Shown here piece after piece: positions 1-5,443 of a stretch of DNA of 6,149 bases. A program made the translations under genes and the position numbers. The notes below the pieces were generated by a model. The model was not told where the DNA came from. It did no database searches and worked only from the letters and a program-made list of their open reading frames with translations. Source of the stretch: Sulfitobacter sp. (GTDB taxonomy: Bacteria; Pseudomonadota; Alphaproteobacteria; Rhodobacterales; Rhodobacteraceae); contig JAGXHD010000022.1 of assembly GCA_024636395.1 (NCBI GenBank), forward strand, positions 1 to 6,149. The letters run 5' to 3'. Numbering within the stretch: position 1 is the stretch's first letter; every line of letters starts with the position of its first letter.

Positions 1-869
1 ATGGTGTCATGTACGGGCGCGGCACCACGGATATGAAATCTGGTGTGGCCGCGTTTGCCGCTGCGGCCGTCGATTTTGTCCGGCAGACGCCCCCCGATGG
101 GTCCGTCGTGATTGCGATTACCGGTGATGAAGAGGGTGAATCCACCGACGGCACGCTGGCTCTGCTGGAGTACATGGAGAAAAACGGCGAGCGCATGGAT
201 GTCTGTTTGGTCGGGGAGCCGACCTGTCCGGAAAAGATGGGCGAGATGATCAAGATCGGGCGGCGCGGCTCGATGAACGTGCGGTTCCGTGTGATCGGCA
301 AGCAGGGCCATTCCGCCTATCCGCACCGCGCAAACAATCCGGTGCATGCGATGGTGCGCCTGATGGACCGTCTTGCCAGCCACCCGCTCGATACCGGCAC
401 TGATCATTTTGATACGTCCACCCTCGCCGTGGTCACGGTCGACACCGGCAATCGCGCCACCAATGTTATCCCGGCAGAATGTGCCGCCACCATCAACATC
501 CGCTTCAACGACACCCATTCCGGCGCCAGCCTGACCGAGTGGATCGAGCGCGAGGCTGCGGCGATCCATGCCGACTTTGGTGTGCAGATTGAGACAAAGG
601 TCAAGATCTCTGGGGAAAGCTTCATTACGCCTCCCGGCGATCTCTCTACCATGGTTTCCCGCGCGGTGGAGGCTGTCACGGGTGTCACGCCGGAGCTGTC
701 GACCACTGGCGGGACATCCGATGCGCGCTTCGTCAAATCACATTGCCCCGTGGTCGAATTCGGGCTTGTGGGCCAATCCATGCACCAGGTCGATGAGCAC
801 GTCAGCGTGGCGCATATCCACGAGCTGAAATCGATCTATTCGCGCATCTTGCAGGACTATTTCGCGTGA
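1..869 (+). CDS. dapE: Succinyl-diaminopimelate desuccinylase DapE, 5'-truncated by window edge
   Basis: DapE is a cytoplasmic di-zinc M20-family amidohydrolase. It splits N-succinyl-LL-2,6-diaminopimelate into succinate and LL-diaminopimelate, a step towards lysine and peptidoglycan cross-links. The reading frame is open back to the window edge; the ATG at 9 lies inside the conserved GRGTTDMKSG segment, so it is not the true start. About 90 N-terminal residues, including the first metal-binding His, lie outside. Counting from that ATG, the other expected metal and catalytic residues are visible: D8 (bridging Asp in TTDMK), E41-E42 in TGDEEG (general base and ligand), E70 in VGEPT, and H259 in SMHQVDEHV. 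The substrate-binding motif GGTSDARF precedes the last of these. The middle part (about 85-200) is the usual dimerisation lid domain. It ends with TGA inside the start of the next gene, so the two are probably cotranscribed. Other M20 peptidases such as ArgE are possible, but GRGTTDMK, GGTSDARF and SMHQVDEHV fit DapE best. Confidence 0.93.
   Translation, partial: GVMYGRGTTDMKSGVAAFAAAAVDFVRQTPPDGSVVIAITGDEEGESTDGTLALLEYMEKNGERMDVCLVGEPTCPEKMGEMIKIGRRGSMNVRFRVIGKQGHSAYPHRANNPVHAMVRLMDRLASHPLDTGTDHFDTSTLAVVTVDTGNRATNVIPAECAATINIRFNDTHSGASLTEWIEREAAAIHADFGVQIETKVKISGESFITPPGDLSTMVSRAVEAVTGVTPELSTTGGTSDARFVKSHCPVVEFGLVGQSMHQVDEHVSVAHIHELKSIYSRILQDYFA
853..856 (+). promoter_or_regulatory. Ribosome binding site for the GNAT gene
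   Basis: An AGGA within GCAGGA lies inside the end of dapE, 9 bases before the GTG at 866. This supports GTG at 866 as the start and fits translational coupling across the GTGA overlap. Confidence 0.5.
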
Positions 870-1282
870 TCGAGATCGCTCCGACTGAGGACCGCGCGAC
901 CTGCTACGCCCTGCGTCATGCGGTTTTTGTGGCCGAGCCGGGCTATAGCGCCGAAGGAGAGGTCGATGCACTCGACGCCCATAGCCTGCATCTGCTCGCT
1001 CGCGAGGACGGCGCGCCCCTCGCCACCGCGCGTGTTTATCTTGACGGGGATACGGCGAAGGTAGGACGCGTCTGCGTGATCGCCGCGCGGCGGGGGACGG
1101 GCCTCGGGGCGGATCTTATTGAGGCGGCGGTCACCCTCGCTGCTGCCTATGGTGTGCGCCGTGCGGTACTGGGTGCACAGCTCCACGCCACCGGATTCTA
1201 CGAAAAGCGCGGTTTCGTCCCCTTCGGCGTGCCCTATGACGATGAAGGCGAGCCGCACCAGATGATGGAACGCGCTTTGTGA
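866..1282 (+). CDS. GNAT family N-acetyltransferase
   Basis: This 138-residue protein is a single-domain GNAT acetyltransferase, expected to move an acetyl group from acetyl-CoA to an amine. The substrate cannot be told from sequence. The N-terminal part has the pattern RHAVFVAEPGYSAEGEVDALD (about 17-37), seen in small ElaA/YjcF-like GNATs. Motif A is GRVCVIAARRGTGLG (about 67-81), whose RRGTGLG loop should hold the acetyl-CoA pyrophosphate. Motif B is QLHATGFYEKRGFVPFG (about 105-121), with the usual Tyr (Y112), and the C terminus carries the PH..M ending common in this subgroup. The start is a GTG overlapping the dapE stop by 4 bases (GTGA), with AGGA 9 bases upstream. It ends in another GTGA overlap with the next gene, so it is the middle of a coupled three-gene unit. 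The link to dapE could mean a role with an amino-acid or cell-wall intermediate, but that is speculation. Confidence 0.85.
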   Translation: MIEIAPTEDRATCYALRHAVFVAEPGYSAEGEVDALDAHSLHLLAREDGAPLATARVYLDGDTAKVGRVCVIAARRGTGLGADLIEAAVTLAAAYGVRRAVLGAQLHATGFYEKRGFVPFGVPYDDEGEPHQMMERAL

Positions 1283-1851
1283 AGCGCACGCTCGTCGTGA
1301 TGCTGAAGGAGCCGCGCGCGGGTCGGGTCAAAACGCGCCTTGGCCGCGATATCGGCATGGTCCCCGCCGCATGGTGGTTTCGCCATCAGGTGCATCGTTT
1401 GCTGCGGCGCCTCACAGATCCCCGCTGGGAGATGTTGCTGGCTGTAGCACCCGATCGTGCGGGCCTGCTGTCTCGGGTCTGGCCTGCGCATCTGGCGCGC
1501 ATTCCTCAGGGGCACGGCGATCTGGGCGCACGCATGGCGCGTGCGCTGCGTCACCCCCCGCGCGGCCCTGTCTGCGTCATCGGAGGTGATATTCCGGGCA
1601 TAACACGGTCGCAGATTGCCGAGGCCTTTGCGGCGCTGGGCAGTCATGATGCCGTGCTCGGCCCTGCGCCCGATGGTGGCTACTGGCTCATCGGGCTGCG
1701 GCGCGCGCGGGTCCTCCCGCCTTCCCTATTTGAAAGCGTGCGCTGGTCGTCCGAGCATGCGCTGAGCGACACAATATCAACCCTACCCGATCACCGCATC
1801 GCCCTGATCACCACGCTCCGCGATGTCGATACGGCCGCAGATTTAAAATAA
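1279..1851 (+). CDS. DUF2064 / TIGR04282-type nucleotidyltransferase-like (GT-A fold) protein
   Basis: This 190-residue protein belongs to the DUF2064 family, which annotation pipelines often name TIGR04282 'arsenosugar biosynthesis glycosyltransferase'. The fold resembles CofC/MobA nucleotidyltransferases. Visible motifs are KEPRAGRVKTRL near the N terminus (10-21, nucleotide-binding loop), GDLGARM (80-86), GGDIPGI (102-108, whose Asp is the likely metal ligand), GPAPDGGYWLIGL (128-140) and the closing DVDTAADL (182-189). Length matches the family (about 190-210). The start is GTG in a GTGA overlap with the GNAT stop; I see no strong ribosome site, so it probably depends on coupling. An ATG or GTG further downstream would remove the binding loop. 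It ends with TAA at 1849-1851. No arsenic gene (arsM, arsR, radical-SAM arsenosugar synthase) is in the window, so the arsenosugar role is unproven here. Family membership is confident; the reaction is not known. Confidence 0.85.
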   Translation: MKRTLVVMLKEPRAGRVKTRLGRDIGMVPAAWWFRHQVHRLLRRLTDPRWEMLLAVAPDRAGLLSRVWPAHLARIPQGHGDLGARMARALRHPPRGPVCVIGGDIPGITRSQIAEAFAALGSHDAVLGPAPDGGYWLIGLRRARVLPPSLFESVRWSSEHALSDTISTLPDHRIALITTLRDVDTAADLK

Positions 1852-1852
1852 T

Positions 1853-1889
1853 GTGACGCGACCCCATGCGCGTGCTACCTCCATCCCCA
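1853..1889 (+). promoter_or_regulatory. Possible promoter giving a leaderless rnr mRNA
   Basis: Between the DUF2064 stop and the rnr ATG there is a -35-like GTGACG (1853-1858), a 17-base spacer and a poor -10-like TACCTC (1876-1881). This geometry would place transcription start on or next to the ATG at 1889. The bases just before the ATG are pyrimidine-rich, with no Shine-Dalgarno sequence, which fits a leaderless start. The -10 match is weak, so this is a suggestion only. Confidence 0.3.
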
Positions 1890-3250
1890 TGAGCAATATC
1901 CCCACCAAAAAAGAGATCCTCGACTGGATCGAACAGAACCCCACCCTGACCGCCAAGCGTGATATCGCGAAGGCTTTCGGCATCAAGGGTGCCGCGCGCA
2001 TCGATCTCAAGCGGATCCTGAAGGAGCTGGAGGCCGAGGGGCATCTGGAGAAGCGCAAGAAGTCCTACAACGATCCCGAGCGCCTGCCGCCCGTGAGCGT
2101 GCTGCTCGTGACCGGACCTGATAGCGACGGGGATCTTTTCGCCAAGCCGATGGAATGGGGCGGTGAGGGCGTCGAGCCGGTTGTGCTGCTGATCCCGCGC
2201 GCCTCCGATCCGGCGCTGGGCGCGGGGGACCGCATCCTTGCGCGGCTCACGCTGGTGAAGGGAGAGGCGCATCACTACGAGGGTCGGCTGATCCGCCGGA
2301 TAGGCTCTAACCCGAAGAAAATCGTGGGTATCTTCCGCAAACACGCCGAGGGCGGGCGGATCCAGCCCATCGACAAGGGCGCTGACCGCGAATGGGCCGT
2401 GCCCGCGGATTATACCGGCGGTGCGCGCGATGGTGAATTGGTTGAGGCGGAGCTTGCCGGTCCCAAAAGCCGCATGGGCCTGCCCCGCGCGCGTATTCTG
2501 GAGCGCCTGGGCGATCCCTCCGCGCCCAAGGCCGTCTCGCTCATCGCCATCCACCAGCACGCGATCCCCGATGATTTCCCCGATGATGTAGTGGCTGAGG
2601 CGGACGAAGCAGAGCCAAAAGGCCTCAAAGGTCGCGAGGATCTGCGGCATCTGCCGCTCGTGACAATTGATCCTTCGGACGCGCGCGATCACGATGATGC
2701 CTGCTTTGCCGAAGCCGATCCTGATCCCAAGAACGCCGGTGGCCATATCCTATGGGTCGCCATCGCCGATGTCGCGGCCTACGTAACGCCCAATTCCGCG
2801 CTCGACCGTGAGGCGCGCAAGCGGGGTAACTCGACCTATTTCCCTGATCGTGTCGTGCCGATGCTGCCCGATGTGCTCTCGGGCGATCTTTGCTCGCTGC
2901 ACGAAGGGGTCGACAGGGCCTGCATCGCCGTGCGCATGGTGCTGGATGCGGACGGTAACAAGCTGCACCATGATTTCCACCGCGCCCTCATGCGTTCCCC
3001 CGCCAGCCTGCACTACGAAGAAGTACAGGACGCCATGGATGGGCAAGCTAATGAGCGCGCAGAGCCTTTGTTAGAGACTGTTATCAAGCCGCTCTACGCG
3101 GCCTATGCCGCCCTCGCTGCTGCGCGCGAGCGACGCCAGCCGCTGGATCTCGATCTGCCCGAGCGACGGATCGAGCTGGATGACGATGGCACGGTCAGGT
3201 CGGTCAATTTCCGCATGCGCCTTGATGCCCACCGCCTCATTGAAGAGTGA
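1889..3250 (+). CDS. rnr: RNase R N-terminal fragment (winged helix, cold-shock domains, first part of RNB)
   Basis: If the TGA is a real stop, translation from the ATG at 1889 yields a 453-residue protein. It contains the winged helix, the cold-shock domains and the RNB part with the complete metal-binding Asp cluster (261-270), WVAIADVAAYV, RGNSTYFPDRVVPMLPD and the LDAHRLIEE end. It lacks HFTSPIRRY with its active-site arginines, and the S1 domain. The family enzyme needs those to hold and cut RNA, so the fragment alone should not be an active RNase. It might still bind RNA. The end falls in the middle of a conserved helix of the RNB fold, not at a domain boundary, which argues against a naturally designed split. 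Confidence 0.6.
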   Translation: MSNIPTKKEILDWIEQNPTLTAKRDIAKAFGIKGAARIDLKRILKELEAEGHLEKRKKSYNDPERLPPVSVLLVTGPDSDGDLFAKPMEWGGEGVEPVVLLIPRASDPALGAGDRILARLTLVKGEAHHYEGRLIRRIGSNPKKIVGIFRKHAEGGRIQPIDKGADREWAVPADYTGGARDGELVEAELAGPKSRMGLPRARILERLGDPSAPKAVSLIAIHQHAIPDDFPDDVVAEADEAEPKGLKGREDLRHLPLVTIDPSDARDHDDACFAEADPDPKNAGGHILWVAIADVAAYVTPNSALDREARKRGNSTYFPDRVVPMLPDVLSGDLCSLHEGVDRACIAVRMVLDADGNKLHHDFHRALMRSPASLHYEEVQDAMDGQANERAEPLLETVIKPLYAAYAALAAARERRQPLDLDLPERRIELDDDGTVRSVNFRMRLDAHRLIEE

Positions 3251-4144
3251 ATGGTGCTGGCCAATGTCGCTGCCGCCGAAACGCTCATCGCCAAGAAAAC
3301 GCCGCTGCTGTTTCGCACCCACGAAGAGCCTACACCGGAGAAACTCGACGCCTTGCGCGAAACCGCTGCGGCGTCCGGATATACGCTGGCCAAGGGGCAG
3401 GTGCTGCAAACTGCGCATCTCAACCGGCTGCTCGATCAGGCCGCAGGTACCGACGATGCGGAGCTTATCAACATCTCGACCCTTCGCTCCATGACCCAGG
3501 CCTATTACGGCGCGGATCAGATCGGTCATTTCGGCCTTGCGCTGCGCTCCTACGCGCATTTCACCTCGCCCATCCGCCGCTACGCCGATCTCGTCGTGCA
3601 CCGGGCGCTGATCATGGCCCATGGCTGGGGCAAGGACGGTCTCTCGCAGCATGACATCGCGGATTTGGAGGCGACGGGTGCCCATATTTCCGACACCGAG
3701 CGCCGCTCCATGATCGCCGAACGTGACACCACGGACCGCTATCTCGCCGCCTATCTCTCCGAGCGCGTGGGAACCGAGATGACAGGCCGCATCAGCGGCG
3801 TTGCCCGGTTCGGCGCATTCGTGAAGCTTGACGAGACCGGCGCTGACGGCCTCATTCCCATGCGCAACATCGGGCGGGAGTATTTTCACCACGATGCGGA
3901 TGCTGGCACGCTCATGGGCTCCGATACAGGCATGACCATCGGCTTGGGACAACGTGTGACCGTGCGCCTCTCGGAGGTGACCCCGGTGACGGGCGGCATC
4001 GCGCTGGAACTGCTGGAGATCGACGGTGATGCCATGCCCCAAGGCCGTCAAAGCCCTGCAGGCCGCACACCCCGCCGCAAGGGCGCGAAGGCCAAAGGAA
4101 AAAAAGCTGCGACGAAACGCAAGGTGACCCGCAGCCGCCGCTAA
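3251..4144 (+). CDS. rnr: RNase R C-terminal fragment (rest of RNB, S1 domain, basic tail)
   Basis: An ATG lies directly after the TGA (TGAATG) and opens a 297-residue frame to TAA at 4142-4144. It holds the second part of the RNB domain (MVLANVAAAE, LRSMTQAYYG, HFGLALRSYAHFTSPIRRYADLVVHRAL), then an S1 domain (about 174-255 of the fragment, GTEMTGRISGVARFGAFVKL onward) and a Lys/Arg-rich tail of about 30 residues. This Met is the conserved internal Met of the family motif, so it need not be a start. The purine-rich GAAGAG at 3242-3247 is only 3 bases from the ATG, too close for a good ribosome site, though reinitiation after the stop is conceivable. The frame shows no further stops or frameshifts, so the sequence has not visibly decayed since the TGA arose. 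Confidence 0.55.
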   Translation: MVLANVAAAETLIAKKTPLLFRTHEEPTPEKLDALRETAAASGYTLAKGQVLQTAHLNRLLDQAAGTDDAELINISTLRSMTQAYYGADQIGHFGLALRSYAHFTSPIRRYADLVVHRALIMAHGWGKDGLSQHDIADLEATGAHISDTERRSMIAERDTTDRYLAAYLSERVGTEMTGRISGVARFGAFVKLDETGADGLIPMRNIGREYFHHDADAGTLMGSDTGMTIGLGQRVTVRLSEVTPVTGGIALELLEIDGDAMPQGRQSPAGRTPRRKGAKAKGKKAATKRKVTRSRR

Positions 4145-4160
4145 ACCCTCTGGCCAATCA

Positions 4161-4186
4161 CCGCCCAGCGCTGGGTGGACACTTTT
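4161..4186 (+). terminator. Probable rho-independent terminator after rnr
   Basis: An 18-base inverted repeat (4161-4178), CCGCCCAGC followed by GCTGGGTGG, has one G-U wobble and can form a GC-rich stem with a small loop (for example 4161-4166 with 4173-4178, loop AGCGCT). It lies 17 bases after the rnr stop and is followed by ACACTTTT. The T run is only four bases, so termination may be partial. Confidence 0.5.
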
Positions 4187-4240
4187 CGCGCGCGTGCATT
4201 ATCGATATATTGGAAACAATTAAACCGATGGGGGCTATCG
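4183..4240 (+). promoter_or_regulatory. Possible promoter and ribosome binding site of the transglycosylase gene
   Basis: After the hairpin the sequence becomes AT-rich. TATATT at 4206-4211 is a fair -10 match, with a poor -35 (TTTTCG, 4183-4188) at 17-base spacing. This would give a leader of roughly 20 bases. A G-run at 4230-4234 lies 6 bases before the ATG at 4241 and can serve as a ribosome site. The promoter call is weak; the ribosome site is plausible. Confidence 0.3.
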
Positions 4241-5443
4241 ATGCGCAGCGTTTCTCTTCTTGTTCTGGTGCTATTGGGCTCTCCGGCACTGGCCGAAAGC
4301 ACGCCCCTGCGCAACGATGCTGGGTTGCAAGAGTGGATCAAGGCGTTTCGCCCCACAGCGCTTGAGGCGGGCATCACCGAACAGACATTCGATCGGGCGA
4401 TGGGAGATGTGAGCTTCGTGCCGAAAGTGGTCGATCGTGATCGCAACCAATCCGAGTTCACGAAGACCATCTGGGACTATCTGGGCACTGCCGTCTCCGA
4501 TTCGCGGATCACCAACGGGAAGGCAGCACTTGAAGCCCAACGCCCCGCCCTCGAGGAGATCGAGGCACGCTACGGTGTGCGTGCAGAGATAATCACCGCG
4601 ATCTGGGGACTGGAGAGCGCCTATGGCACGTTCCGGGGCACCGATCCCGTGCTCTCGTCGATGGCGTCGCTCGCCTACGATGCGCGGCGGGCCGCGTTTT
4701 TCGAGCAGCAGGTGATCGCAGCGCTCAGCATCCTCCAAAGTGGCGATACCGATCCCGGAAATCTCAACGGCAGCTGGGCAGGGGCGATGGGCCATACGCA
4801 GTTTATGCCAAGCTCCTTTATCGATCATGCGGTCGATTGGACCGGCGATGGGCGGCGCGATATCTGGGGGGACGATCCACGCGATGCGCTAGCCTCCGCC
4901 GCGGCCTATCTCAAGACCAACGGCTGGGTGACAGGCCAGCCTTGGGGTGTCGAAGTGCGCCTGCCCGATGGGTTTGATTATCTGCTGGCAGACCGGGCAG
5001 TGACCAAATCACCGGCCGAATGGGCCAGTATCGGTGTGTTTGCCACTGCTGGCCAGCCCGTGCCGGATCACGGCGTTGCCTCAATTTTGCTGCCTGCGGG
5101 CGCCGAGGGCGCTGCTTTCATGATTTTTGCGAATTTCAAAGTGATCGAGAGCTACAACACCGCCGATGCCTATGTGATAGCGGTGGGCCACTTGGCGGAC
5201 CGTATCGCGGGCGCAGGACCATTCGTGGGCGATTGGCCGCTTGAGGACCGTGCTCTGAGCTACGCCGAGCGGATCGAGCTTCAGGAGGAGTTGACCGCTC
5301 AGGGTTTCGATACGCAAAAGATCGATGCGAGGATCGGACCGCTCACGATCAACGCTGTGCGCGGCTGGCAGGTGGCACAGGGGGAGGCGCCCGATGGGTA
5401 CGCCTCCCTGCGTTTGCTGGAGCGATTGCGTTCAGCCCGGTGA
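4241..5443 (+). CDS. Secreted lytic murein transglycosylase (MltB family) with peptidoglycan-binding domain
   Basis: Lytic transglycosylases cut the MurNAc-GlcNAc bond of peptidoglycan, leaving 1,6-anhydro-MurNAc ends, in wall growth, recycling and insertion of envelope machines. This 400-residue protein starts with a signal peptide, MRSVSLLVLVLLGSPALA, with expected cleavage after ALA. No lipobox Cys is seen, so it is probably soluble in the periplasm rather than a lipoprotein. The SLT_2/MltB domain spans about 25-320. The catalytic Glu is E125 in IWGLESAYG, and the family motifs GAMGHTQFMPSSF (181-193) and WTGDGRRDIWGDDPRDALASAAAYL follow. A PG_binding_1 domain covers about 339-398 (LSYAERIELQEELTAQGFD to LRLLERLR). 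The ATG at 4241 is chosen because it begins the signal peptide directly. An in-frame GTG at 4175 would add 22 residues that hide the signal and would begin inside the rnr terminator hairpin. The gene stands alone on its strand and overlaps the convergent permease gene by 12 bases at its 3' end. Confidence 0.9.
   Translation: MRSVSLLVLVLLGSPALAESTPLRNDAGLQEWIKAFRPTALEAGITEQTFDRAMGDVSFVPKVVDRDRNQSEFTKTIWDYLGTAVSDSRITNGKAALEAQRPALEEIEARYGVRAEIITAIWGLESAYGTFRGTDPVLSSMASLAYDARRAAFFEQQVIAALSILQSGDTDPGNLNGSWAGAMGHTQFMPSSFIDHAVDWTGDGRRDIWGDDPRDALASAAAYLKTNGWVTGQPWGVEVRLPDGFDYLLADRAVTKSPAEWASIGVFATAGQPVPDHGVASILLPAGAEGAAFMIFANFKVIESYNTADAYVIAVGHLADRIAGAGPFVGDWPLEDRALSYAERIELQEELTAQGFDTQKIDARIGPLTINAVRGWQVAQGEAPDGYASLRLLERLRSAR

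Larger units (their letters stand above)
1889..4144 (+). pseudogene. rnr: RNase R (rnr), interrupted by in-frame TGA at codon 454
   Basis: RNase R is a processive 3'-5' exoribonuclease of the RNB (RNase II) superfamily that degrades structured RNA, including defective rRNA and, with SmpB/tmRNA, faulty mRNA. Read through the TGA, the frame gives about 751 residues, normal for the family. Domains in order: winged-helix N terminus (about 5-60); cold-shock-like RNA-binding domains (about 65-235); RNB catalytic domain (about 245-620); S1 domain (about 628-709); Lys/Arg-rich tail (about 715-751). The catalytic Asp cluster in DPSDARDHDD is complete (D261, D267, D269, D270, matching E. coli D272, D278, D280, D281), as is HFTSPIRRY with R563-R564. 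The TGA at 3248-3250 falls inside the conserved block HRLIEE-x-MVLANVAAAE, where E. coli RNase R has Cys as I recall. No base is lost or gained around it. Start chosen at ATG 1889 (MSNIPTKKEILDW) by family pattern; an upstream in-frame GTG at 1853 adds 12 unconserved residues. The identity is certain. Whether the gene is broken, mis-sequenced or read through is open. Confidence 0.9.

Noticed and set aside
1808..2746. Long open frame (312 codons) on the minus strand opposite the start of rnr
   Set aside because: Same reason: high-GC antisense shadow with no family motifs, and it runs across the end of the DUF2064 gene and the start of rnr.
3248..3250. TGA reassigned to Trp across the whole genome
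   Set aside because: TGA terminates dapE, the GNAT gene, the transglycosylase and the permease exactly where their families end, so it works as a stop in this genome.
3071..4051. Long open frame (326 codons) on the minus strand opposite rnr
   Set aside because: It is a mirror of the GC-rich rnr coding sequence. Its translation shows no recognisable domain, while the plus strand carries unmistakable RNase R motifs.
4099..4105. Run of seven A in the Lys-rich tail of rnr as a slippage or frameshift site
   Set aside because: It lies in a low-complexity tail about 40 bases before the stop; slippage would change only the last residues, and nothing else points to a programmed event.
4175..4240. 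Upstream GTG start for the transglycosylase
   Set aside because: It adds 22 residues before a clean signal peptide, begins inside a hairpin, and lacks the G-run ribosome site that serves the ATG at 4241.
4200..4242. TATCGAT repeated at 4200-4206 and 4236-4242, the first within the palindrome TATCGATA
   Set aside because: Two 7-base copies are too short to call an operator, and the second overlaps the start codon.
4271..4828. Minus-strand open frame of 185 codons opposite the transglycosylase gene
   Set aside because: The plus strand has a signal peptide, catalytic Glu and MltB motifs; the antisense frame has none of its own.
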